From: Candidatus Delongbacteria bacterium
GTDB taxonomy: Bacteria; UBA4055
Assembly: GCA_016937995.1 (NCBI GenBank)
Contig: JAFGVM010000022.1
Coordinates: 1 to 37,870, forward strand
DNA: 37,870 nt
Direction of reading: 5' to 3'
Shown here piece after piece: positions 17,403-24,757 of the stretch. Made by a program: the position numbers and the translations under genes. Numbering within the stretch: the stretch's first letter is position 1; the number at the start of each line of letters is the position of its first letter. The notes under the pieces were generated by a model. The model did no database searches. It had not been told where the DNA came from and worked only from the letters and a program-made list of their open reading frames with translations.

Positions 17403-17975
17403 AATTACATTCTCGAAATAATACACAAGAATATCATATGGTTCTTCTATGTCTGACCATGTATAGTTCCTTCCGAACTGATCTGTTCTATTATTTGAAA
17501 AAATCGTATGATTACCTTTTAACATACTCCAGTAATTCAGAAATGAATAATGATCCAGAGAAAATTTAACGCCGAAAGCCAGAGAAAATATCTTTAAACT
17601 CTGCTTTGTTTTTTCAAGGTCTAGCCTTGAAACTCTCTCAAATAATTTAGTATCTGAAATTATATTATCCGTATGTTGCTTTGCATAAAGATATTCCGCT
17701 ATGAATTGATCGGTAAATAACAGGGTAGAGGTCTTCATGACCTTTGTTTCAAACAGCTTATCGATACCGTCTTCAATTAACTTTAATTTATCACTGTCAA
17801 TATTTCGCTTTGTTCTCGAAATATCAACAAAAATGTACCATTCAGAGATCTTATCAAAGATCTTCAGGTAATTAAATTCTTTAAGATGCTTAACGTCTTT
17901 CAGAACTTTATAAGCCTGATAGATAAATGTGACAATGAATATAAAACCTAATATATATAGAGAATACTTTAGCAT
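17385..17975 (-). CDS. Membrane-anchored hypothetical protein
   Basis: 196 aa, not recognised. One N-terminal transmembrane segment (YSLYILGFIFIVTFIYQAY) is followed by a soluble, mainly helical region of mixed charge without Cys-rich or catalytic motifs. Its ATG lies one base after the murA stop (TAA-A-ATG), so it is translationally coupled to murA and last in the long minus-strand run. An envelope-related role fits the context but is inference. Confidence 0.65.
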   Translation of the reverse strand: MLKYSLYILGFIFIVTFIYQAYKVLKDVKHLKEFNYLKIFDKISEWYIFVDISRTKRNIDSDKLKLIEDGIDKLFETKVMKTSTLLFTDQFIAEYLYAKQHTDNIISDTKLFERVSRLDLEKTKQSLKIFSLAFGVKFSLDHYSFLNYWSMLKGNHTIFSNNRTDQFGRNYTWSDIEEPYDILVYYFENVIKKAIN

Positions 17976-17976
17976 T

Positions 17977-19269
17977 TTATTCCGACAGTCTTTTTATATC
18001 CGCACCAAGACCGTTCAATTTATGTTCAATGCCTTCATAACCTCTATCGATCTGCTTGATATTATGAATGACCGACTGACCTTTTGCTGATAGAGCGGCA
18101 ATTAACATGGTCATACCTGCTCTGATATCAGGGGAAGATAATTCCACACCATGAAGTTTGTTCGGTCCGGTAATGACCACTCTATGAGGGTCACATAGAA
18201 CGAGCTTAGCACCCATCCTTATTAATGAGTCAACAAAGAACAGTCTGCCTTCGAACATTTTTTCATGGACCATTATAGTTCCTTTTGAGAACAATGACGC
18301 AACAACCATGATACTTGTAAGGTCGGCTGGGAAGCTTGGCCAGGGTTGATCAGAGATCGAAGGTATCTTACCGCCAAAGTCATCAATTACTTTTAATTTC
18401 TGTCCGCCGGGAATAAAAATATCTTTTTTCTTAACTTCCACTTTCAATCCTATCTTTGCAAAAGCAGGAAAGATGATGTCCATATGTTCTGTATATGCAT
18501 TTTTTATTGTTATTCCGTTGCCGATAGTTGCTGCTAAACCGATAAAAGAACCTACTTCTATATGATCCGGCATAATAGTGTGTTCTGCACTGTGTAATTT
18601 CTTAACACCAGTGATGATTAGTTTATTAGTTCCGATCCCTTTGATATTGGCACCCATAGCGACCAACAGATTACAAAGTCCCTGAACATGGGGTTCACAG
18701 GCAGAGTTATAAATTGATGTTTTACCCGGAGTAAGTACGGCAAGCATTACGGCATTTTCAGTTGCCATTACAGAAGCTTCATCAAAAGTAAAATCCTTCC
18801 CCGCAAGTTTTTCCCCGATCAGTCTACATCCTGATTTCTTATCTTCGATCTTAACTCCCAGTTCCTGAAAAGCCAGTAAGTGAGAATCGATCCTTCTCTG
18901 TCCGATCTTATCTCCACCGGTTGAAGGTAAAGTAATAGAACCTTTTCTAATAATGACAGGTGCCATATACAGCAATGAACTTCTGATCCTGGATGCCAGA
19001 CCGTCATTAAGATAGTCTTTATTTATTTTTTTTGCTGTGAAAGAAAATTTATTAGCTGAGATCTTCTTAACTGACACACCGAGGTCTTTAGCAATCTCTA
19101 TCATGATATTAGTATCGATGATATTTGGAATATTTGAGATGATGACCTCTTCATTTGTAAGCAGGGTGGCAGCAATGACAGGAAGTGCCTCATTTTTATT
19201 CCCGGAAGCATAAATATCACCTTTAAGCTTCTTTCCTCCGTTCACCATAAAATAATCTTTTGTAGACAT
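17977..19269 (-). CDS. murA: UDP-N-acetylglucosamine 1-carboxyvinyltransferase, Asp variant
   Basis: 430 aa. First committed step of peptidoglycan synthesis: enolpyruvyl transfer from PEP to UDP-GlcNAc in the cytoplasm. Conserved sites are present: SGNKNEALP (Lys25, Asn26), FPADLTSIM (catalytic Asp region) and DIRAGMTMLIAAL with IDRGYE at the end. The active-site loop reads LPSTGGDKIGQRRID, with Asp120 where E. coli has Cys115 (GGCxIG). Cys to Asp is known to make MurA insensitive to fosfomycin, as in Mycobacterium and Chlamydia. GAGGAAAAGG precedes the ATG. An aroA-type EPSP synthase is excluded by the MurA-specific motifs. Confidence 0.93.
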   Translation of the reverse strand: MSTKDYFMVNGGKKLKGDIYASGNKNEALPVIAATLLTNEEVIISNIPNIIDTNIMIEIAKDLGVSVKKISANKFSFTAKKINKDYLNDGLASRIRSSLLYMAPVIIRKGSITLPSTGGDKIGQRRIDSHLLAFQELGVKIEDKKSGCRLIGEKLAGKDFTFDEASVMATENAVMLAVLTPGKTSIYNSACEPHVQGLCNLLVAMGANIKGIGTNKLIITGVKKLHSAEHTIMPDHIEVGSFIGLAATIGNGITIKNAYTEHMDIIFPAFAKIGLKVEVKKKDIFIPGGQKLKVIDDFGGKIPSISDQPWPSFPADLTSIMVVASLFSKGTIMVHEKMFEGRLFFVDSLIRMGAKLVLCDPHRVVITGPNKLHGVELSSPDIRAGMTMLIAALSAKGQSVIHNIKQIDRGYEGIEHKLNGLGADIKRLSE

Positions 19270-19295
19270 GGCCTTTTCCTCGTATTGAACTTTTT

Positions 19296-19320
19296 GTCAT
19301 GCTGAATTTATTTCAGTATC
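19296..19320. repeat. Short palindromic intergenic repeat (GCTGAA...TTCAG type)
   Basis: GTCATGCTGAATTTATTTCAGTATC-type element: CTGAA and TTCAG pair around TTTAT, in the 87-bp space before murA. From memory, very similar elements recur in many Bacteroidota-type genomes; only one copy is seen here. Confidence 0.5.
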
Positions 19321-19334
19321 TTTCTTTTGATGTG

Positions 19335-19352
19335 GAACGTATTCGTGCGTTC
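19335..19352. repeat. Small palindrome downstream of the STAND-ATPase gene
   Basis: GAACG (19335-19339) and CGTTC (19348-19352) around TATTCGTG. It lies directly after the stop of the 1052-aa gene and may stabilise the message end or be a REP-like remnant. There is no T-tract. Confidence 0.35.
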
Positions 19353-19356
19353 ATTA

Positions 19357-22300
19357 CTACATATTCGTTTTTCTACGGCTCAATCTTTTCTTAACTGAAG
19401 GGGATACCTTCTTATCATGAGATAAATTGGTTTTATTCTTAGGTGAAGATTTCAGTATCGCCCTTTTTAGCTTTCTATATTCAGCAAGTTTATTGGAATC
19501 AGTTACCTGAGAAGTCATCACAGCTGCTTTTTTAACAACTTCCTTTACTTTTATCATATTTTTCATCTCGGAAAGAGTTTTCAATAAAGCCAGGTAAAGT
19601 TCGAAAATTATCTCGGTATCATACTTTATTGAATTATCTTCCAGATTCAATATCAACTTATCATAATTATCCGGTGAATATCTGACTAATCCCAAATTTG
19701 CAATATCAGAACCAATTGAACTTAATTTTTTCAAAGGATCTTCTGACCTCACTGCTTTATTCTTATCGAAATACTCTTTGGCGGATTTACAGTTATTTGA
19801 GAATAAAAGCAATACACCAAGTCTATAGTTGGATTCTATAGAATTTAACGATTTTACCTTTTTCGATAATTTTAAAGCTTTCACAAAGGTCTTTTCAGCG
19901 AAATCATACTCATCGTAATACTGATAGACCGTACCAAGAGTTATATACGCTTTCAGCAGAAGTTTATTGTTCTTGTTCACTACCAGTCCGGCAATAATGG
20001 AATCCATCGCAGCAATTGCCTGTAAAAATCTGTTCTGGTTACTGTGGATTATCCCCAAGTTCAATGAATATTCATAAAATTTATCCGTATTCTCAGAATC
20101 TTTATAGAAAGATACAAGTTGTTTTGTATAGTCCTCAGCCTGTTTATAATCCTTGATCTTCAGTGATATTATTGCAGCTTTTTCAGTGATGTCATATATT
20201 TTTGAATAATCATGTTTTGCGTAATATTTCTCACCTAATTCTTTGTAAAGGTCCATTGCAGTTCTGAAAGAATTATCAAAGTATGCTGAATTTGCTCTGT
20301 TCTCAAGAAGTAGATCATTTTCACTATTATAACCAATAGAGTCATAAAGTTTTGTAGCAATTTCCAGTTCTTTGATACCATCTTCTATTTTGTTCTGATC
20401 AAAATACAGCTTAGTCCTAAGATTATGAAAATTAGCCTGAGACTCCAGAGATTTGATCTCTACAGCTTCTTTTATTGAGATATCGCAAATATTTTCCAGC
20501 TTTTTAAGATTATTGTTTCTCAGATACAATGTTCCAAGCAGATAATTCATGTTCAGATAACATTCCTTCTTTTCCTTCTCAAGCAGCTTTGTTGCCACTT
20601 TTTCATATTTTATAATATAATCTTTTATATTAGTCCTGCTGACAAGATAAGTTGAGTATAGCATATTTTTACACCAGAGTTCGATAGGGAACTTATCATC
20701 TTTTACAGCTTTGTTGTAAAGGATCCTGTCATTAATATCAATCATATTTTCGAGTGCATTAAAATTCAGCTGATAGTGTGAACTTTCAAGGAGATCAATG
20801 ATTATCGTAAATAATTTATCCCAGTTTTTAGCTCTGTAGTAGTGATAGAATATTTTGAATGAAAAATCTTCAATACCTTTTTGTTCAAATATTTCACCCA
20901 GCAGATTATGGAGCAGTTTCTTGTTTTTAGGGTTAATCGATTGATAAACAGCTTCAACAATAGATAATTCAACTATCTTGAAATAATTGTTTTCATTATC
21001 TATCAGACCTTTATCAAGCAACTCGGTAAGTGCTTCTTTTTCATCCATTGGGTAATTGATATTGTGCAGCAATGAATCCAGGTCACTGTAGTAGAACTCA
21101 TCGCCCAGTATGGTGATGATCTTGAAAATGTTATTGGCATTAACACTCAATGAGTTCAGTTTGCTTTCAAAAATATCAAAAAGATTATCAGGAATATTAT
21201 CTTTCTCAAAATCCTTAAGTTTAACAACTTTGTCCTGAATATCCAGTATTCCTTTATTCAGTAAATACTGAGCATATTCCTTCAAAATATAAAAATTACC
21301 TCCTGTTACTTCAAAGAAAAGGTCAACGGTCTTTTTTGGTATTATTTTATGTGGGAACATCAGTTTCATAGACCTTGATATCATATTTTTATCAAGATCA
21401 GAAACTTCTATTGTATGATAGTCAAATTTTTTGTCTTTCAGAATATCTTTATCGTTTGAAACAAAGACGAATTTTACCTTTGGTGATTTTATTGCTACTT
21501 CATAAAAAATCTCTTCACAGGAACCGGTCAAGTACTGAAAATTGTCGATAATTATACAGACAGGTCTATTATAGTAAGAGATATTTAATTTAATGCTGTC
21601 TTTCAGTGCCTGTTTAAGATTTGCAACAACTGTTACATGATCGAGCTTATGTAATGAATGATCAATGTCTCCGTGATATTTATTGATAAAGAAAGTAAGA
21701 TTATTCTTATTCAGCAAAGGCAGTGAGGAAGAGTTTATATATTTATTTATCTTATCAACATTACCGGCTTCTTTTGTAATACCGAACAATAAACTGTCCA
21801 TGATCTCTATTATAAGTCTGAATTCTCTGACAGAGTGTTTTTTCTCGTTCAGAGAGATAAGAAAATTATTTCCATCATAAGTACTGCTGATCTCTTTTAT
21901 TATCTGGGATTTACCCGAACCTATCTCTCCTGTGACCAATAAAATTTTTTCCTTTGAGTTATCAATAAAAGCCAGAATGTCATCTTCCTCATCACGGTTC
22001 AAATAAATTTTCCTTAATTTTTCGCTTTGACTGATCTCTTTTCCGTCAGTATACCAGATACCTGACAATGCGGATCTGTTAATATTATAATTCTCAATCA
22101 CAGATATAGCTGTCTTTTCTGATAAAATTATATACGGAAGCTCATTCAATTCCACAGCGGAATAGCTTTTTTTAAAAGAATGTCTTTTATCGATCTCATC
22201 TTCCTGAAGTATAGCAATTTTGAAGATCATTGTAACTTTCTGCTCTTTTAGTAATTCGTCTATTCTTTCGTGTATAGTGTTCGTTTTTAAAGCCAGGTCA

Positions 22301-22515
22301 TATATTGTTCTAAAATCTTTAACTCTGGGATTGTCAATTAAGACCGATCTGTGATCATGAGAAAGGATCTTTACATCAAGCTCTTCAAGCTTTACAGTCA
22401 ATAATGTCTTTATGTTATCGAACAAAATATCAATATCTTTTTTATACATATCTTTCAGTTCGTTGTAGTTCGCAAGGTAAAAATAGAGCTTGTACTTTCT
22501 TTTATTTTTTGTCAT
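19357..22515 (-). CDS. STAND-type ATPase with TPR repeats (cyclase-like N-terminus suspected)
   Basis: 1052 aa. Residues ~190-460 form an AAA/STAND NTPase: Walker A GEIGSGKS (196-203) and Walker B VCIIIDNFQYL (319-329), with the D-N-x-Q ending typical of the AAA_16/MalT group. Residues ~530-1000 are TPR-like helical pairs (KQAEDYTKQLVSFYKDS, YDEYDFAEKTFVKALKLSKK). The last ~30 residues are strongly basic. Residues 1-145 have the strand/helix pattern of a degenerate class III nucleotidyl cyclase domain (LYFYLANYNEL; LPYIILSEKTAISVIEN) without catalytic Asp or Asn, a weak inference. Such proteins are usually signal-integrating regulators, but no DNA-binding domain is seen. AAGGAAG lies upstream of the ATG. 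Confidence 0.75.
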   Translation of the reverse strand: MTKNKRKYKLYFYLANYNELKDMYKKDIDILFDNIKTLLTVKLEELDVKILSHDHRSVLIDNPRVKDFRTIYDLALKTNTIHERIDELLKEQKVTMIFKIAILQEDEIDKRHSFKKSYSAVELNELPYIILSEKTAISVIENYNINRSALSGIWYTDGKEISQSEKLRKIYLNRDEEDDILAFIDNSKEKILLVTGEIGSGKSQIIKEISSTYDGNNFLISLNEKKHSVREFRLIIEIMDSLLFGITKEAGNVDKINKYINSSSLPLLNKNNLTFFINKYHGDIDHSLHKLDHVTVVANLKQALKDSIKLNISYYNRPVCIIIDNFQYLTGSCEEIFYEVAIKSPKVKFVFVSNDKDILKDKKFDYHTIEVSDLDKNMISRSMKLMFPHKIIPKKTVDLFFEVTGGNFYILKEYAQYLLNKGILDIQDKVVKLKDFEKDNIPDNLFDIFESKLNSLSVNANNIFKIITILGDEFYYSDLDSLLHNINYPMDEKEALTELLDKGLIDNENNYFKIVELSIVEAVYQSINPKNKKLLHNLLGEIFEQKGIEDFSFKIFYHYYRAKNWDKLFTIIIDLLESSHYQLNFNALENMIDINDRILYNKAVKDDKFPIELWCKNMLYSTYLVSRTNIKDYIIKYEKVATKLLEKEKKECYLNMNYLLGTLYLRNNNLKKLENICDISIKEAVEIKSLESQANFHNLRTKLYFDQNKIEDGIKELEIATKLYDSIGYNSENDLLLENRANSAYFDNSFRTAMDLYKELGEKYYAKHDYSKIYDITEKAAIISLKIKDYKQAEDYTKQLVSFYKDSENTDKFYEYSLNLGIIHSNQNRFLQAIAAMDSIIAGLVVNKNNKLLLKAYITLGTVYQYYDEYDFAEKTFVKALKLSKKVKSLNSIESNYRLGVLLLFSNNCKSAKEYFDKNKAVRSEDPLKKLSSIGSDIANLGLVRYSPDNYDKLILNLEDNSIKYDTEIIFELYLALLKTLSEMKNMIKVKEVVKKAAVMTSQVTDSNKLAEYRKLKRAILKSSPKNKTNLSHDKKVSPSVKKRLSRRKTNM

Positions 22516-22592
22516 TCGTGGTTACTTCCTTTTTTTTGTTACTTACGATGTAGAATGCATTCCTGCAATCCTTACCATGTCGACCTCGTGCT

Positions 22593-23255
22593 TTACGACA
22601 CTCCGTACTCTTCTCTGTATTTGTACATTTTACCCAGAAGCTCTTCAGAGATCAGGTCTTTATTCTCCTCAAGATACTCAATTATTTCAACAATAGATAC
22701 TATAGGGTAGAAGTCTATGCCTAAGATCTCTCTAAGTTCCTGAATAGCTGACTTTTCACCCTTACCTTTTTCCATTCTGTCCACCGAGACCACTACAGCT
22801 ACTATTTTAGGACCACCGACTGATTTTAAGATATCGATTGATTCTCTAATTGCTGTACCTGCAGTGATAACATCATCAATAAGAACGAGTTTGTCAGCAG
22901 ATTCAAGTTGCTTACCAACAAGCATACCTATATCTCCGTGACCTTTGGCTTCTTTCCTGTTGAAAGAATAGTCTTTACTCAGTGAGAATTCACTGTATAA
23001 TGCTCCGGCGCATGATACAGCCAACGGGATCCCTTTGTAAGCAGGACCGAAGATCACATTATAATCATCTTTTACATTGTCGATTATAGCCTGTGCATAG
23101 AATTTACCGAGTTTAGCTACTGCCTCTCCGCTGTATAGCATTCCTGTATTCAAAAAGTAAGGTGATAATCTACCTGATTTCAAGGTAAATTCACCGAATT
23201 TAAGTGATTTGTTATCGATAAGGAACTTAATGAATTCCTTTTTATACTCCTGCAT
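22593..23255 (-). CDS. pyrE: Orotate phosphoribosyltransferase
   Basis: 220 aa from ATG 23255, preferred over a TTG nine codons upstream because AAAGGAGA (23261-23268) sits right before it. It converts orotate and PRPP to OMP in pyrimidine synthesis. Signatures: FTLKSGRLSPYFLNTG (orotate-binding N-terminal hood), VIFGPAYKGIPLAV, and the PRPP motif LVLIDDVITAGTAIRES. It lies between rnz and the STAND-ATPase gene, with about 80-115 bp spaces on both sides; those spaces contain palindromic repeats, so it may have its own promoter. Confidence 0.95.
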   Translation of the reverse strand: MQEYKKEFIKFLIDNKSLKFGEFTLKSGRLSPYFLNTGMLYSGEAVAKLGKFYAQAIIDNVKDDYNVIFGPAYKGIPLAVSCAGALYSEFSLSKDYSFNRKEAKGHGDIGMLVGKQLESADKLVLIDDVITAGTAIRESIDILKSVGGPKIVAVVVSVDRMEKGKGEKSAIQELREILGIDFYPIVSIVEIIEYLEENKDLISEELLGKMYKYREEYGVS

Positions 23256-23275
23256 TTTTTTCTCCTTTAATAAGA

Positions 23276-23347
23276 GACGCAAAGTGTTGCGTCATTACTG
23301 TTACTCCACACGTTAAAACCAGTGGTTACCAATGTTATATCCCATGG
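23276..23347. repeat. Cluster of REP-like palindromes between rnz and pyrE
   Basis: Three hairpin-forming units in a row. First, GACGCAA-AGTG-TTGCGTC (23276-23293), a perfect 7-bp stem with a 4-base loop. Second, CCAC...GTGG (23306-23325), a degenerate palindrome around GTTAAAAC. Third, CCA...TGG (23329-23347), around ATGTTATATCCCA. The first has the same plan and the same CAA-N4-TTG core as the hairpins at 37465-37516. Confidence 0.6.
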
Positions 23348-23370
23348 GAAAGTGGACTGTTCACACTTCA

Positions 23371-24273
23371 CTATATCATTATTTCCATGAAATCTTCAGC
23401 CAGATATATCTCTCCATCGAATTTTTCTGCCGCTTCTGTTCTGAACTTCTCTGAATAAGGATAAGCTGCACTGAAGTGGTACAGCATTATCTTCTTCACA
23501 TTTGCTCTATGAGCTACATTTCCTGCCATATACGATGTTAAATGAGTTCTGTCTTTTGCTCTTTCCTCATGCTCTTTCTGAAATGTCGATTCTATTATCA
23601 TAAAGTCAGCATTATCAGCGGTTTTATATATTCCTTTCGACAGATAAGTATCACCGATATAGGCGATCGTTTTACCTTTAACAGGTTCAGATGCTACGTC
23701 TTTCAAAGCTATTTTATCACCATTCTCCAGAGTAACCGCTTCACCTTTCCTCAATAGACCACATACCGGGCCTTCAGTCAGCCCGTAGCCCTCAAGTTTC
23801 TCTTTGATGATATTTCCAAGTTTGTCATTGAAAGTTATTCTGTAGCCAAAGCAATCCAGTCTGTGCTTAAGCAGATACGTATTTATCTTAAAATCTTCAA
23901 AGATATGTTCGTTTTCGTCATCTATTTCAATGATCTCAGTTTCAAATGAGAATTCTGTTCCTACAAATTTCAGGTTCATTTCGATAAATTCTTTAATACC
24001 AATTGGCCCCACAATAGTTACTTTTCCTTCTATTCCGAACATGCTTTTGGTTGAAAGCATCGGGATAAGCCCTGCAATATGGTCAAAGTGAAGGTGAGAA
24101 ATGAATATGTATCTTATCTTGCTTAATTTATATCCGGCTATCTGTAGCTGTCTTTGAGTATTTTCAGAGCAATCGAGCATAATACCGTAACTCTCCAGTT
24201 TTATTATGAAAGATGTGCAATTACGATTCTTTGTAGGTGCTCCACCGCTACTGCCTAATACCAATAATTTCAT
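23371..24273 (-). CDS. rnz: Ribonuclease Z-like metallo-beta-lactamase protein
   Basis: 300 aa, matching RNase Z length. It should process tRNA 3' ends. N-terminal LVLGSSGGAPTKNRNCTSF and LDCSENTQRQL correspond to the RNase Z G-x-G-x-P...R-N-x-S and D-C-G-E-G-T-Q blocks, with Ser-Glu-Asn replacing Gly-Glu-Gly. The zinc motif is FISHLHFDHIAGL (His60, His62, Asp64, His65). A later His (LKHRLDCFGYR), Asp (IAYIGDT) and the His of MLYHFSAAYP complete the site. The typical exosite/flexible arm is short. A non-tRNA MBL role cannot be excluded, but the overall pattern is RNase Z. Confidence 0.82.
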   Translation of the reverse strand: MKLLVLGSSGGAPTKNRNCTSFIIKLESYGIMLDCSENTQRQLQIAGYKLSKIRYIFISHLHFDHIAGLIPMLSTKSMFGIEGKVTIVGPIGIKEFIEMNLKFVGTEFSFETEIIEIDDENEHIFEDFKINTYLLKHRLDCFGYRITFNDKLGNIIKEKLEGYGLTEGPVCGLLRKGEAVTLENGDKIALKDVASEPVKGKTIAYIGDTYLSKGIYKTADNADFMIIESTFQKEHEERAKDRTHLTSYMAGNVAHRANVKKIMLYHFSAAYPYSEKFRTEAAEKFDGEIYLAEDFMEIMI

Positions 24274-24301
24274 CAGAGATTAATTCTCCATTAACAATTT
24301 T

Positions 24302-24757
24302 TTAATTCTCAATTTGTTTTATCATATAATACTTGATGTTACCCGGTGATATGAACAAAGTACATTCTTCATTATCACATATTTCCTTCATCATTTCAAC
24401 TACTTCAGTTACCTCAAGATCTACTTCGAAGAGAATGTCGGACAGAAATACCTGCCCGTCGTCATCATTTTCAGCCAGCTGGAGTACGATCTCTTTTAAT
24501 TCGTCAACATCGATGATATCAACAGGTCTGTAACTTTCTGGAAATGAATGGAATACATAATTTGATCTACCAGCTTCAACCACGAAAATCGATATCGCAT
24601 TTTCTCTGTATAGTTCGTTTAATATGCTTTTTACAAGTTTTATATCTTTATATATCTTGCCAAATGCTTTACTTGATATAATCCCATCATTAAGAACTGC
24701 ATATTGCAATACTTTCTTATATATGTCGAATTCAGTCAGCTTCTTTTTAAAGAACAT
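24302..24757 (-). CDS. Small acidic protein with two winged-helix-like halves
   Basis: 151 aa, not recognised. Two halves have the same outline: helix, D-G-x-hydrophobic-S turn, helix, V-x-x-[IM][LM] helix, E-x-x-[IL] and a beta wing ending in an aromatic pair. The first runs from DIYKKVLQYAVLNDGIISSK to SNYVF; the second from LKEIVLQLAENDDDGQVFLS to IKYYMI. That resembles tandem winged helices, but the acidic charge argues against simple DNA binding. The ATG shares one base with the uvrD stop (TAATG), with GGAGAA as ribosome site inside the last uvrD codons, so it is translationally coupled and may be a helicase partner. Confidence 0.65.
   Translation of the reverse strand: MFFKKKLTEFDIYKKVLQYAVLNDGIISSKAFGKIYKDIKLVKSILNELYRENAISIFVVEAGRSNYVFHSFPESYRPVDIIDVDELKEIVLQLAENDDDGQVFLSDILFEVDLEVTEVVEMMKEICDNEECTLFISPGNIKYYMIKQIEN

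Noticed and set aside
22553-22562. GAATGCATTC palindrome between the STAND gene and pyrE as a regulator site
   Set aside because: A 10-bp palindrome alone is weak; the surrounding sequence looks like a decayed REP-type element rather than an operator.
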